Source of the DNA: Ralstonia pickettii | GTDB lineage: Bacteria; Pseudomonadota; Gammaproteobacteria; Burkholderiales; Burkholderiaceae | Assembly (NCBI RefSeq): GCF_016466415.2 | Contig: NZ_CP066771.1 | Coordinates: 1,984,001 to 2,048,000 of the forward strand | Direction of reading: 5' to 3' | Length of the DNA stretch: 64,000 nucleotides | In this document: piece after piece, positions 38,329 to 49,171 of the stretch | Layout: each line of letters opens with the position of its first letter | Numbering within the stretch: the stretch's first letter is position 1 | The notes under the pieces: generated by a model | What the model was told of the DNA's origin: nothing | Databases searched by the model: none | Seen by the model: the letters and a program-made list of their open reading frames with translations, nothing else | Position numbers and translations under genes: made by a program

Positions 38329-40863
38329 TCATGCATCGCGGAGCGTTGCCATGGCGGGGCGGCGCAGCACGTCGCGCAGGCCCAGCCAGCCGCCAACAAA
38401 GGCGCACGCCATGCCGCTCACGATGCCCACCGGCAGGATGGCAGGGTTGAAACGATACGGAAAGTCGAACACATACGCCGACAGCACCCAGCCGATGGCG
38501 ATCGCGCCCAAGCCCGCCATCAGCCCGGCGAGGCCACCAACAATCAGCACTTCTGCGTATTGCGTCTGACGTACCACACCGGAGCCTGCACCGAGGGCGC
38601 GCAGCACACCGGCATCGCGCAGGCGCTCGTCGCGCGAACCGGAGAGCGCGGCATACAACACCAGGACACCCGCCGCGAGCGTAAAGACGAAGAGGAATTC
38701 CACCGCCGCCGTCACCTGGTCCAGCACGCCCTGCACCTGCTGCAGGATCAGTTCGGTATCGACCACCGTGAGGTTCGGAAACTCGCGCACAAGCTTGGCC
38801 GGCAGATCGGCCTGCCCGGCGGGAATGCGGAACGCGGTCACGTACGTCTGCGGCATGTCGCGCAGCGCCACGGGCGGCAGGATCACAAAGAAATTCACGC
38901 GCATCGAACTCCAGTCGAGCTTGCGCAATGACGTGATGGGCGCATCCACCGTCTGCCCCGCGACATCGAAGCGCAGCACGTCACCCAGATGGAGATTCAG
39001 CGTCTTGGCAATGCCCTCCTCCACCGAGGCCTCGGGCTTTTGTCCTCTGAACCACTGTCCGGAAACGATGCGATTTTCAGGCGGCTGCGTGGTCGCGTAC
39101 GACAGGTTGAATTCGCGTTCGACCAGGTTGCGGGCGCGCGATTCGGCATAGGTCTGGCGGTCGATCACCTGACCATTCACCCGCGTCAGGCGCCCGCGCA
39201 CCATCGGGTAGAGCTTCGGGTCCGCCACGCCGGCTTGGGCGAGGGCCTGCGCCACCGCGTGCATCTGATCGGGCTGGATATTGATGATGAACCGGTTGGG
39301 CGCATCGGCCGGGGTAGCGTTGTGCCACGAGCGGATCAGATCATTGCGCGTCATGGCGAGCAGCAGCAGTGCCATCAGGCCGACCGCAAGCGCCACCGTC
39401 TGCAGCACGCTCACGCCGCGACGGCGCTCCAGTACGGCCAGTGCAAAGCGCCACCCCACGCTGAGCGCGCGACCCCGCCCCAGGGACACCGCCAGGGCGC
39501 GCAATCCGCCGGCTGCCAGCAGCGCAAACACGACGATGGCGCAGGCAAACCCCGCGGCGGTCAGCGCCCCAAGCTTGACGTCGCGCGCTGACACCACGAG
39601 GAGCGCGAAGAACGCCGCCCCGCCCAGCGCATAGCCGATCCAAGCGGCAACGGCACGCTCAGCCACGTCGCGCCGCAGCACGCGCAGCGGCGCCACGCGC
39701 ACGAGGCTCAGCAAGGGTGGCACGGCAAAACCGATCAGCAACACCAGCCCCGCCGTCACGCCCACCACCGCAGGCCAGGCGGATGGCGCAGGCAACGTCA
39801 CCGTGACCAGGTCGCCCAGCGACGCCAGCAACAGCCAGTGCGCGCCGTAACCCAGCGCCACGCCCACCGCCGAACCCATCACGCCGATCAGCAAGAACTC
39901 CAGTGCGAACGTGCCGAGAATCTGCCGTTGCTCGAGCCCAAGGCATTTGATGATGGCCACCGCATCGGTATGGCGCGCGGTGTAGCGGCGCGCGGCCATC
40001 GTAATCGCCACTGCGGCAATCATGGCCGCCAGCAAGGCGACGAGAGAGAGGAAGCGCTCGGCGCGGTCCAGCGTTTCGCGCATCTGCGGCTGGCCGTTCT
40101 GCAACGATTCAACGCGCACGCCACGCAACTGGCGCGTCTTCGCTTCGTTCTCGATCCAAGTGTGGAATGCGCCGGCAGCGGCATCCGGGCCAGCGACCAG
40201 CAAGCGGTACGTTACGCGGCTGCCGTAGGTGACGAGGCCTGTCGAGCCCAGGTCTGACATCGACAGCATCACCCGGGGGGCGAAATTCATGAAGCCCGCG
40301 CCGCGATCAAGCTCCTGGGTGATGACGTGAGCGACCTTGAAGGTGCGCTTGCCCAGGCGGATCGCATCGCCCACGCGAATGCCGAGCGCTTCGAGCAGCG
40401 GTGCGTCCACCCACACCGTGCCTGCGGCGGGAACGCCCTGGATTGGCGCGCCCACGGTATCTCGCCCGTCATCGCCCACCTTGAGGGTGCCGCGCAGCGG
40501 GTAGCCCATGTCGACGGCCTTGATGGCAGCGAGTTGCGATACCGGTTCGCCCGACGCGCCCTTCGCCAATGTGCTGGCCATGCTGGGGAAGGTGGCGGTA
40601 TGCGTGACTTGCAAGCCGCTTGCACGCGCATGCGCCTCGATGTCGGGCGGCAGCGGCTGATCGGAGACGACAAGCACATCCGCCCCGATTAACTGCCGCG
40701 CATCGCGCTCGAGGCCCGCATGCATGCGATCGGCCAGGAAACTGACGGACGCCAGCGCCGCCACGGCCAGCACCAGGGCGACGAGCAGGAGGTTCAGTTC
40801 ACCGGCGCGCCAGTCGCGGCGCAGCATGCGCAGGGCTTGGGTCCAGACGGAGAAACGTGACAT
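38329..40863 (-). CDS. Large FtsX-type ABC transporter permease (YbbP-like)
   Basis: 844 residues with about ten membrane helices in the doubled MacB/FtsX arrangement. One helix (ELNLLLVALVLAVAALASVSFLADRM, about residues 23-48) is followed by a periplasmic domain to about residue 255, then three helices, a central pair, and a second periplasmic domain (about 490-690) with a final three-helix FtsX unit. It resembles YbbP of the YbbAP system. Family members need an ATPase partner, and none is adjacent in this window. The substrate is unknown; envelope lipid or lipoprotein handling is usual for the family. Confidence 0.85.
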   Translation of the reverse strand: MSRFSVWTQALRMLRRDWRAGELNLLLVALVLAVAALASVSFLADRMHAGLERDARQLIGADVLVVSDQPLPPDIEAHARASGLQVTHTATFPSMASTLAKGASGEPVSQLAAIKAVDMGYPLRGTLKVGDDGRDTVGAPIQGVPAAGTVWVDAPLLEALGIRVGDAIRLGKRTFKVAHVITQELDRGAGFMNFAPRVMLSMSDLGSTGLVTYGSRVTYRLLVAGPDAAAGAFHTWIENEAKTRQLRGVRVESLQNGQPQMRETLDRAERFLSLVALLAAMIAAVAITMAARRYTARHTDAVAIIKCLGLEQRQILGTFALEFLLIGVMGSAVGVALGYGAHWLLLASLGDLVTVTLPAPSAWPAVVGVTAGLVLLIGFAVPPLLSLVRVAPLRVLRRDVAERAVAAWIGYALGGAAFFALLVVSARDVKLGALTAAGFACAIVVFALLAAGGLRALAVSLGRGRALSVGWRFALAVLERRRGVSVLQTVALAVGLMALLLLAMTRNDLIRSWHNATPADAPNRFIINIQPDQMHAVAQALAQAGVADPKLYPMVRGRLTRVNGQVIDRQTYAESRARNLVEREFNLSYATTQPPENRIVSGQWFRGQKPEASVEEGIAKTLNLHLGDVLRFDVAGQTVDAPITSLRKLDWSSMRVNFFVILPPVALRDMPQTYVTAFRIPAGQADLPAKLVREFPNLTVVDTELILQQVQGVLDQVTAAVEFLFVFTLAAGVLVLYAALSGSRDERLRDAGVLRALGAGSGVVRQTQYAEVLIVGGLAGLMAGLGAIAIGWVLSAYVFDFPYRFNPAILPVGIVSGMACAFVGGWLGLRDVLRRPAMATLRDA

Positions 40864-40919
40864 GGGCAGAACATGGACGGGGCGCGCAATGGCGCAAACC
40901 CCACCATGTTCGCACGACT

Positions 40920-42020
40920 TCAGCGGGCCAGCGCGCGGGCCTCGTCAGCGTGCCAGGGCAGCGCCTGCTCTGCGGTGAGCAGCGAAACGTGCTCGGTCGG
41001 CCGGTAGCCGGCGAGATGGCCCAGGCCTTCGCGGAAGGCCGGCTGCCCGATGCGCTCGATCAGCTCGCGCACCCAGGGCGACAGCGCGTCGTTGCGGCGC
41101 ACCGCCAGGTAATACGTTTCGCGTGTCAGCGGCACAAAATGCAGACCGTGCGCTTCGGCGCCAGGGCGCAGGCCGAAGCCGACGTCCGCCCGCCCTTCCT
41201 GCACGGCCACGGCGATCTTGTCGCTGGAGAATTCCTGCTCGTCGTACCCGTTGATCTGGTCGGGATACAGCCCGGCTGCCACCAGCAACTGATCGAACAG
41301 CAACCGCGTGCCCGAACTGCGCTGGCGGTTGATGAAGCGCGCCTGCGTGCGCGCCACATCCCCCAGCGACTGCACCCGCCCCGCCCATTCCGCCGACATC
41401 ATCAGCCCCTGCTCGCGATCGGCCAGGGCGATCAGGCGCACGGCGGTCGGGCGCAGCCACTTGCGCAAGGTCTGGTGCGCGATCGAGCCCGCGCCTTGCT
41501 GCGGCGCCACATAGAAGCCGGCTACCTCGCATTGCTTTTCCTGCAGGCAGATCAGCCCTTCGACGGCGCTGCAGAACACGGTATCGATGTGCGCGCCGGG
41601 GCTTTGCCGCGCAAACGTCTCGGCCAGCAGCTCCACGGCGGGGTCATGGCTGCCCGAGAAACGGATGCGCGCCTGCGACTGGGATGCGTCTTCCAACTCC
41701 GAGAGGAACTGCCCCATGGCCTGATGCAGTGCCGGATCGATCTGCTCGCGCAGGCGCATCTCGGCGCGCAGCATGCGCTCACCAAAAAGCGTGAGGGAGG
41801 CGCCCCGGCCCCGCTCCATGTCGAGCAGCGCGCGGCCAAGCATCTCCTCCCACGACCGCATCACGCCCCAGGCGTGCCGGTATGACAGCCCCACCTGTTT
41901 CGCCGCGCGGTGTAGCGACCCCGTCTCTCGCACCGCCCGCAGCAACTGGAACACCTTGCCGTTCGCGCGCGGGTTGTCGTCCGGCCCCACCACCGGAAAT
42001 ACCTCGAACTGGAATGTCAT
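40920..42020 (-). CDS. ModE-type regulator with substrate-binding-like C-terminal domain
   Basis: 366 residues. The N-terminus (about residues 20-100) is a ModE/LysR-type winged helix, shown by NGKVFQLLRAVRETGSLHRAAKQVGLSYRHAWGVMRSWEEMLGRALL. About residues 115-350 are a PBP-like type 2 domain instead of the usual ModE TOBE/Mop domains. It diverges from tupA across 158 bases, so it probably senses tungstate or molybdate and controls tupA. The intergenic region has the imperfect dyad GTTTATGG...CTATTTAC next to this gene's start. Direct evidence for the ligand is lacking. Confidence 0.82.
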   Translation of the reverse strand: MTFQFEVFPVVGPDDNPRANGKVFQLLRAVRETGSLHRAAKQVGLSYRHAWGVMRSWEEMLGRALLDMERGRGASLTLFGERMLRAEMRLREQIDPALHQAMGQFLSELEDASQSQARIRFSGSHDPAVELLAETFARQSPGAHIDTVFCSAVEGLICLQEKQCEVAGFYVAPQQGAGSIAHQTLRKWLRPTAVRLIALADREQGLMMSAEWAGRVQSLGDVARTQARFINRQRSSGTRLLFDQLLVAAGLYPDQINGYDEQEFSSDKIAVAVQEGRADVGFGLRPGAEAHGLHFVPLTRETYYLAVRRNDALSPWVRELIERIGQPAFREGLGHLAGYRPTEHVSLLTAEQALPWHADEARALAR

Positions 42021-42178
42021 TATGTTTATGGTTTCCTATTTACTTCCGCCGTGCCCCGGGAGAACAATTCTGCTCATTGCGGGGTGGGCATCTCGTGGTC
42101 GCTGGCTGCCCCCGACGTTGCCGCCATCATGCAGCATCCGACATAAAGCGTCCACGCCTTTGCGCTAGCCCCCACAAC

Positions 42179-43027
42179 ATGCCCCGATTGTCCAAAGCCC
42201 TTCGGCTATCTGCTCTCATCTGCCTGACGCTCGCGGTTGCCACTCCCGCATATGCTGGTGATCTCCGCATGGCTACCACCACCAGCACAGAGAATTCCGG
42301 TCTGCTGAAGGTCCTGTTGCCCAAATTTGAGGCCGCCACCGGCGTGCATGTGCAGGTGATTGCCGTTGGCACTGGCAAGGCGGTCAAATTGGGTGAATCG
42401 GGGGATGTGGATGTGGTGCTGGTGCACGCCCGCCCACTGGAAGACGCCTTCGTCGCCTCAGGGGGTGGCATCGACCGCCGCGACGTGATGTACAACGATT
42501 TCATCCTCGTCGGCCCAGACACGGACCCGGCCCACGTGCGGGGCCAGAAGAACGTCATTCAGGGGATGGAGACCATCGCTGCGGCTGGCGAGAAAGCCGG
42601 CGCCAAGTTCATCTCGCGCGGCGACAACTCCGGCACCGATGTCATGGAAAAGGCCTATTGGAAGACGGCCAACATCGACCCGAAGGGAAAGCCGTGGTAC
42701 GTGAGCGCAGGGCTCGGAATGGGCGAAGTGCTGAACATGGCCGCGCAGATGAACGCCTACACGCTGTCCGACCGCGCGACCTACGGCGCCTACCGTGCCA
42801 AAACGGGTCTCGACATCGTGTTGGCCGGCGACCCGCGCATGTTCAACCCCTACGGCATCATCGCGGTCAACCCGAAGAGATACCCGAGCGTCAACTACAC
42901 CGATGCAACCAAGCTGATCGAATGGATCACGTCACCCGCCGGTCAGCAGGTCATTGCCGACTTCAAGGTCAACGGAGAGCAGGTGTTCTTCCCGGACTAC
43001 GGGAAGGCGGTCGCAACCGGAAAATAG
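42179..43027 (+). CDS. tupA: Tungstate ABC transporter substrate-binding protein
   Basis: 282 residues from ATG 42179. The signal peptide is MPRLSKALRLSALICLTL and cleaves after YAG/AYA near residue 26. The mature protein opens with LRMATTTSTENSGLL, the TTTS motif characteristic of TupA-type oxyanion binding. It also shows FISRGDNSGTDVMEKAYW (about residue 143), another ligand loop. TupA delivers tungstate to TupBC. No tupB or tupC follows; the next gene is a convergent LysR regulator. Molybdate binding is less likely for this motif. Confidence 0.9.
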   Translation: MPRLSKALRLSALICLTLAVATPAYAGDLRMATTTSTENSGLLKVLLPKFEAATGVHVQVIAVGTGKAVKLGESGDVDVVLVHARPLEDAFVASGGGIDRRDVMYNDFILVGPDTDPAHVRGQKNVIQGMETIAAAGEKAGAKFISRGDNSGTDVMEKAYWKTANIDPKGKPWYVSAGLGMGEVLNMAAQMNAYTLSDRATYGAYRAKTGLDIVLAGDPRMFNPYGIIAVNPKRYPSVNYTDATKLIEWITSPAGQQVIADFKVNGEQVFFPDYGKAVATGK

Positions 43028-43071
43028 CTTCCTGCCTGCCCCGCCGCAGGGCAGGACGACGGCGGTTCAGT

Positions 43072-44019
43072 TCAGGCCACCGCCGATTCCAACTGCGGAT
43101 GCTGCGGTAACTCGGCCGCCACTTCACCGATCATGCGGCGCAGCCACATCACATCGGGCGCCGCGTGGCTGCGCTCGTGCCAGAGCTGGTAGAAGCGCAT
43201 CTTGGGGAATGCCATGGGTGTCGGCAGGATGCGGATCGGCAAATACTGGGCGCAGTGCGCGGCGAACTGGCGGCCGGTGGTGAACACCAGATCGGTGCGC
43301 ATCAGCACATACGGCACCAGCCCGAAATACGGCAGCGACACCTGGATCTGCCGCTTGAGCCCCTGCTCCGCAAGAGCCTGATCGATCATGCTGCGCTGCA
43401 TCACGGCATACGGCGCGGGCGCCAGGTGGGGCATCTCCACATAGTGCTTGAGCGAGATGCCCTTGCGCGCAAGCGGATGCTGTGCACCCAGCATGCAGAC
43501 GACTTCATCGTCGAACAGCGGTGAAATGTGCAGATGCTCGGGCGGTGAGAGCCAGTTGCCGATCACCAAGTCCATGCCGCCTTGCTCCAGGGCCGCCAGG
43601 TAGTCAACACCGGCATTGAGCGGATGCACGACCAGCTTGGCTTGCGGCGCCTGCTTGCGAAGGCGCTCGACGATGTTGGGCAGGAAAAAGGCATCAAGAT
43701 AGTCCGGTGCACCCAGGTGGAACGTGCGCGTCGTGTTGCCGGGATCGAAATCCTGCGAAGGTCGGGCGATGCGCTCCATCGCCTCCAGGCTTTGCTGGGC
43801 CAGCGACAGCAAGTCATGCCCCCGCTCGGTCGGCACCATGCCGTTCTTGCCGCGCACCAGAATGGCGTCGCCGGTGATCTCGCGCAGGCGCTTGAGCGTG
43901 TTGCTGATGGCCGGCTGCGACTGGCCGAGCTTGACGGCCGTACGCGTCACGCTCTGCTCAGTGAGCAGCGTGTAGAGAACGCGCAGGAGATAGGTATCGA
44001 GGTGATCTTTGCCGTGCAT
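43072..44019 (-). CDS. LysR family transcriptional regulator
   Basis: 315 residues. The N-terminal winged helix is LDTYLLRVLYTLLTEQSVTRTAVKLGQSQPAISNTLKRLREITGD (residues 6-50), followed by a LysR substrate domain. It is divergent from xdhA with 213 bases between, so control of the xanthine dehydrogenase/purine genes is the natural inference. An inverted repeat lies upstream of xdhA (separate entry). The inducer is unknown. Confidence 0.9.
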   Translation of the reverse strand: MHGKDHLDTYLLRVLYTLLTEQSVTRTAVKLGQSQPAISNTLKRLREITGDAILVRGKNGMVPTERGHDLLSLAQQSLEAMERIARPSQDFDPGNTTRTFHLGAPDYLDAFFLPNIVERLRKQAPQAKLVVHPLNAGVDYLAALEQGGMDLVIGNWLSPPEHLHISPLFDDEVVCMLGAQHPLARKGISLKHYVEMPHLAPAPYAVMQRSMIDQALAEQGLKRQIQVSLPYFGLVPYVLMRTDLVFTTGRQFAAHCAQYLPIRILPTPMAFPKMRFYQLWHERSHAAPDVMWLRRMIGEVAAELPQHPQLESAVA

Positions 44020-44163
44020 CTGGAGGCGGGTAACGGCTGCGCCGACCCTTCTAAAAAACGTGCGTGGAGACGCTGTCAGTGTATGTCACCTGCACGTCGC
44101 GCCGCCAGACCGCTACCGGCGGGTATACCCCGGATTTTGGCTTTCCGATGCGGGTTATCACAT

Positions 44164-44188
44164 GGGCCAAATATTGCATTCCTGGCCC
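44164..44188. promoter_or_regulatory. Inverted repeat in the lysR-xdhA divergent region
   Basis: GGGCCA (44164-44169) and TGGCCC (44183-44188) are perfect inverted half-sites with a 13-base A/T-rich spacer, 45 bases before the xdhA ATG. A TGCTATGGT extended -10-like sequence follows closely. Dyads of this kind are common LysR targets. The assignment is tentative. Confidence 0.35.
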
Positions 44189-44232
44189 GGTGCTATGGTT
44201 CCGTTACACACACAAACAGGCGTAGAACCCCC

Positions 44233-45747
<1,515 letters not shown>

Positions 45748-45751
45748 GAAC

Positions 45752-48118
45752 ATGAACAAGCAAACCGAAGCCTTCCTGCTGGCGGAAGCCGATATTGCTG
45801 GAGCCGTGTCTGGCCAGCGCGGCGCTGTGGTCGGCGTGTCGCGCCCGCATGAGTCTGCACACCTGCATGTTGCGGGTACCGCCACGTACACCGATGACAT
45901 TCCTGAGCTGGCCGGCACGCTGCACGCGGCGCTCGGCATGAGCACGCAGGCGCATGCGCGCATCGTCAACATGGACCTGGACCGCGTGAAGGCCGCGCCG
46001 GGCGTGGTGGCGGTGTTCACGTCGGCCGACATCCCCGGCACGAACGATTGCGGCCCGATCATTCACGACGATCCGATCCTCGCAACCGACACGGTGCACT
46101 TCGTCGGGCAGCCGATGTTCATCGTGGTCGCCACGTCGCACGATGCGGCGCGCCGTGCGGCGCGTCTGGGCAATATCGAATACGAAGTCCTGCCTCCGCT
46201 GCTGACGCCTGAAGAGGCTCGCGCCGCGGGCAAGTCGGTGCTGCCGCCGATGCACCTCAAGCGTGGTGAGCCGGCCGAGCGCATCGCCGCAGCGCCCCAC
46301 TCCGAAGCCGGCAAGATGTCGTTGGGCGGGCAGGAGCAGTTCTATCTCGAAAGCCAGATCTCGTACGCCGTGCCGAAGGAAGACAACGGCATGCACGTGT
46401 GGTGCTCGACGCAGCATCCGACCGAGATGCAGCACATGGTTTCGCACATGCTGGGCTGGCACGCCAACCAGGTGCTGGTCGAATGCCGCCGCATGGGCGG
46501 TGGTTTCGGCGGCAAGGAATCGCAGTCCGGTCTGTTCGCCTGCTGCGCTTCGCTGGCGGCATGGAAGCTCGCCTGCCCCGTCAAGCTGCGTCCAGACCGC
46601 GACGACGACATGATGATCACCGGCAAGCGCCATGACTTCCGCTTCGCCTATGAAGCCGGCTACGACGACGACGGGCGCATCCAGGGCGTCAAGGTCGACA
46701 TGACCTCGCGCGCCGGTTTCTCGGCCGACCTGTCGGGCCCGGTGATGACGCGCGCCATCTGTCACTTCGACAACGCCTACTGGCTGCCCGAAGTGGAAAT
46801 CGACGGCTTCTGCGCGCGCACGAACACGCAGTCCAACACCGCATTCCGCGGCTTCGGCGGCCCCCAAGGTGCGTTCGCCATCGAATACATCATGGACAAC
46901 ATCGCGCGCTCGGTCGGCAAGGACGCGCTCGACGTGCGCCGCGCCAATCTGTACGGCAAGGACAAGAACAACGTCACGCCATACGGGCAGACCGTGGAAG
47001 ACAACGTCATCCATGAACTGCTCGACGAACTGGAAGCAACGTCCGACTACCGCGCGCGCCGCGAAGCGATTCGCGCATTCAATGCGACCAGCCCGGTGCT
47101 CAAGCGCGGCCTGGCGCTGACGCCGGTGAAATTCGGCATCTCGTTCAACGTGAAGCACTTCAACCAGGCGGGCGCGCTGGTGCACGTCTACAACGATGGC
47201 TCGATCCTCGTGAACCACGGCGGCACCGAAATGGGCCAGGGCCTGAACACGAAGGTCGCGCAGGTCGTGGCGCACGAACTGGGCGTGTCGTTCACGCGCA
47301 TCCGCGTCACGGCAACTGACACCAGCAAGGTGGCCAACACCTCCGCCACGGCGGCATCCACAGGCAGCGACCTGAACGGCAAGGCTGCGCAAGACGCTGC
47401 ACGCCAGATCCGCCAGCGCCTGATCGCGTTTGCGGCCGAGCATTACGAAGCGCCCATCGAGACGGTGGCGATCGTGGGCGACCATCTGGAAATCGGTACG
47501 CGCCGCGTGCCGTTCGACGAGCTGGTCGGCAAGGCCTATGTTGCCCGCGTGCAATTGTGGTCCGACGGCTTCTACGCCACGCCCAAGCTGCACTGGGATC
47601 AATCCAAGCTCAAGGGCCGTCCGTTCTACTACTTCGCCTATGGCGCAGCGGTGTCGGAAGTGGTGGTCGATACGCTGACCGGTGAATGGCGCCTGCTGCG
47701 CGCCGACGTGCTGCACGACGCCGGCCGCTCGATCAACCCGGCCATCGACATCGGCCAGGTGGAAGGCGCGTTCATCCAGGGCATGGGCTGGCTCACGACC
47801 GAAGAGCTGTGGTGGAACAAGAACGGCAAGCTGATGACGCATGCGCCGTCCACCTACAAGATTCCGACGGTCAACGACTGCCCGCCGGACTTCCGCGTGA
47901 ATCTGTTCAACAACGCCAACGTGGAAGACAGCATCCATCGCTCCAAGGCACTGGGTGAGCCGCCTCTGCTGCTGCCGTTCTCGGTGTTCTTCGCCATTCG
48001 CGATGCGGTGGCCGCCGTGGGCGACGGCCGCACCAATCCGCCGCTGAACGCACCGGCCACCAGCGAAGAAATCCTCAAGGCTGTGGATGCCATCCGCAGC
48101 GCCCCGCTGTCCGCCTGA
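45752..48118 (+). CDS. xdhB: Xanthine dehydrogenase large, molybdopterin-binding subunit
   Basis: 788 residues. This is the molybdenum hydroxylase subunit. Molybdopterin-contacting motifs are GGGFGGKESQSG (about residue 250), FRGFGGPQGAFAIEYIMD (about residue 368), GGTEMGQGLNTKVAQVVAHELG (about residue 490) and the active-site Glu region near residue 725 in KALGEPPLLLPFSVF. The protein needs XdhC to insert sulfurated cofactor. A long antisense frame (45734-48793) is a shadow of GC-rich codons. Confidence 0.96.
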   Translation: MNKQTEAFLLAEADIAGAVSGQRGAVVGVSRPHESAHLHVAGTATYTDDIPELAGTLHAALGMSTQAHARIVNMDLDRVKAAPGVVAVFTSADIPGTNDCGPIIHDDPILATDTVHFVGQPMFIVVATSHDAARRAARLGNIEYEVLPPLLTPEEARAAGKSVLPPMHLKRGEPAERIAAAPHSEAGKMSLGGQEQFYLESQISYAVPKEDNGMHVWCSTQHPTEMQHMVSHMLGWHANQVLVECRRMGGGFGGKESQSGLFACCASLAAWKLACPVKLRPDRDDDMMITGKRHDFRFAYEAGYDDDGRIQGVKVDMTSRAGFSADLSGPVMTRAICHFDNAYWLPEVEIDGFCARTNTQSNTAFRGFGGPQGAFAIEYIMDNIARSVGKDALDVRRANLYGKDKNNVTPYGQTVEDNVIHELLDELEATSDYRARREAIRAFNATSPVLKRGLALTPVKFGISFNVKHFNQAGALVHVYNDGSILVNHGGTEMGQGLNTKVAQVVAHELGVSFTRIRVTATDTSKVANTSATAASTGSDLNGKAAQDAARQIRQRLIAFAAEHYEAPIETVAIVGDHLEIGTRRVPFDELVGKAYVARVQLWSDGFYATPKLHWDQSKLKGRPFYYFAYGAAVSEVVVDTLTGEWRLLRADVLHDAGRSINPAIDIGQVEGAFIQGMGWLTTEELWWNKNGKLMTHAPSTYKIPTVNDCPPDFRVNLFNNANVEDSIHRSKALGEPPLLLPFSVFFAIRDAVAAVGDGRTNPPLNAPATSEEILKAVDAIRSAPLSA

Positions 48119-48134
48119 GTTCGGAGAACAGACC

Positions 48135-49169
48135 ATGGACCACACGCAACTGCGCCCATTCCGCTTCGCCGACGTGCTCGCCACCGTGCAAGCGGCGCAG
48201 CCGTGCGTGCTGGTCACGGTAACGGACGTGCAGGGCTCTGCCCCGCGCGAACCAGGCACGCTGATGCTGGTATGCGCCGACGGCTTTTTCGGCACCATCG
48301 GCGGCGGCCATCTCGAATGGCGTGCGATGGAAATCGCGCAGACGATGATGAATGCGCCTGAAGCCGCCGGCGAAGCACGTCGGCAGTTCGTGCGCATTCC
48401 GCTCGGCCCTGCGCTCGGCCAATGCTGCGGCGGCGTGGTGCGGCTGTCGCTTGAACGACTCGACGCGCGTGATGTGAAGTGGATCGCGCTGGCCGACGAC
48501 GCCATGCGCCAACGCCGCAGCCTGCGCCGTATCGTCTCCGCCGATCCGGCGGTCGCGGTTGAAGCGAGCGTGGCCGACGCAGCCGCAGCCGGCGTGCAAC
48601 TCGACGCCAGCGGCTTCACCCAAACCGTGCTGCCGCCCGACATGTCGATCGTTCTGTGTGGCGCGGGCCACGTCGGCCACGCCATCGTGCGCGCACTGGC
48701 GCATCTGCCCTGTCGCGTCACGTGGGTTGACGAGCGGGATGCGATGTTCCCGTTTCCCACGGAAGTGCCGCCGAACGTCGTCATCGAATCCACCGATACG
48801 CCGGAAGCCGTGATCGACCACGCGCCCGCGGGCAGCTACTTCCTGGTCATGACGCACAACCATGCGTTGGATCTCGCGCTGTGCGAACGCATCATGCGCC
48901 GCACGGACTTTGCCTACTTCGGTCTGATCGGTTCCAAGACGAAGCGCGCGCGTTTCGAGCACCGCATGGTCGAGCACGGCGTGGACCCGGCCCGCCTGCC
49001 GGAAATGGTGTGCCCGATTGGCGTGGCGGGCATCGTGGACAAGGCGCCGGATATCATTGCGGTATCCGTCGTCGCGCAACTCCTGCAGGTGCGAGAGCTG
49101 CAGCAACATGCGCTCACCAGCGCCAGCAGTGGCGCGACGGTTCCTTACCGAGTCCCTACATCCGTCTGA
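48135..49169 (+). CDS. xdhC: Xanthine dehydrogenase accessory protein XdhC
   Basis: 344 residues from ATG 48135, with GGAGAA at 48123-48128. An upstream in-frame start would overlap xdhB. Residues 1-90 form the XdhC/CoxI domain, and the Rossmann half includes VLCGAGHVGHAIVRALAHLPCRVTWVDERDAMFP (about residue 174). The conserved C-terminal GLIGSKTKRARFEHRM and CPIGVAGIVDKAPDIIAVSVVAQLLQ follow. XdhC binds molybdenum cofactor and helps load it into XdhB. It directly precedes the adenine deaminase gene by two bases. Confidence 0.95.
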   Translation: MDHTQLRPFRFADVLATVQAAQPCVLVTVTDVQGSAPREPGTLMLVCADGFFGTIGGGHLEWRAMEIAQTMMNAPEAAGEARRQFVRIPLGPALGQCCGGVVRLSLERLDARDVKWIALADDAMRQRRSLRRIVSADPAVAVEASVADAAAAGVQLDASGFTQTVLPPDMSIVLCGAGHVGHAIVRALAHLPCRVTWVDERDAMFPFPTEVPPNVVIESTDTPEAVIDHAPAGSYFLVMTHNHALDLALCERIMRRTDFAYFGLIGSKTKRARFEHRMVEHGVDPARLPEMVCPIGVAGIVDKAPDIIAVSVVAQLLQVRELQQHALTSASSGATVPYRVPTSV

Positions 49170-49171
49170 CC

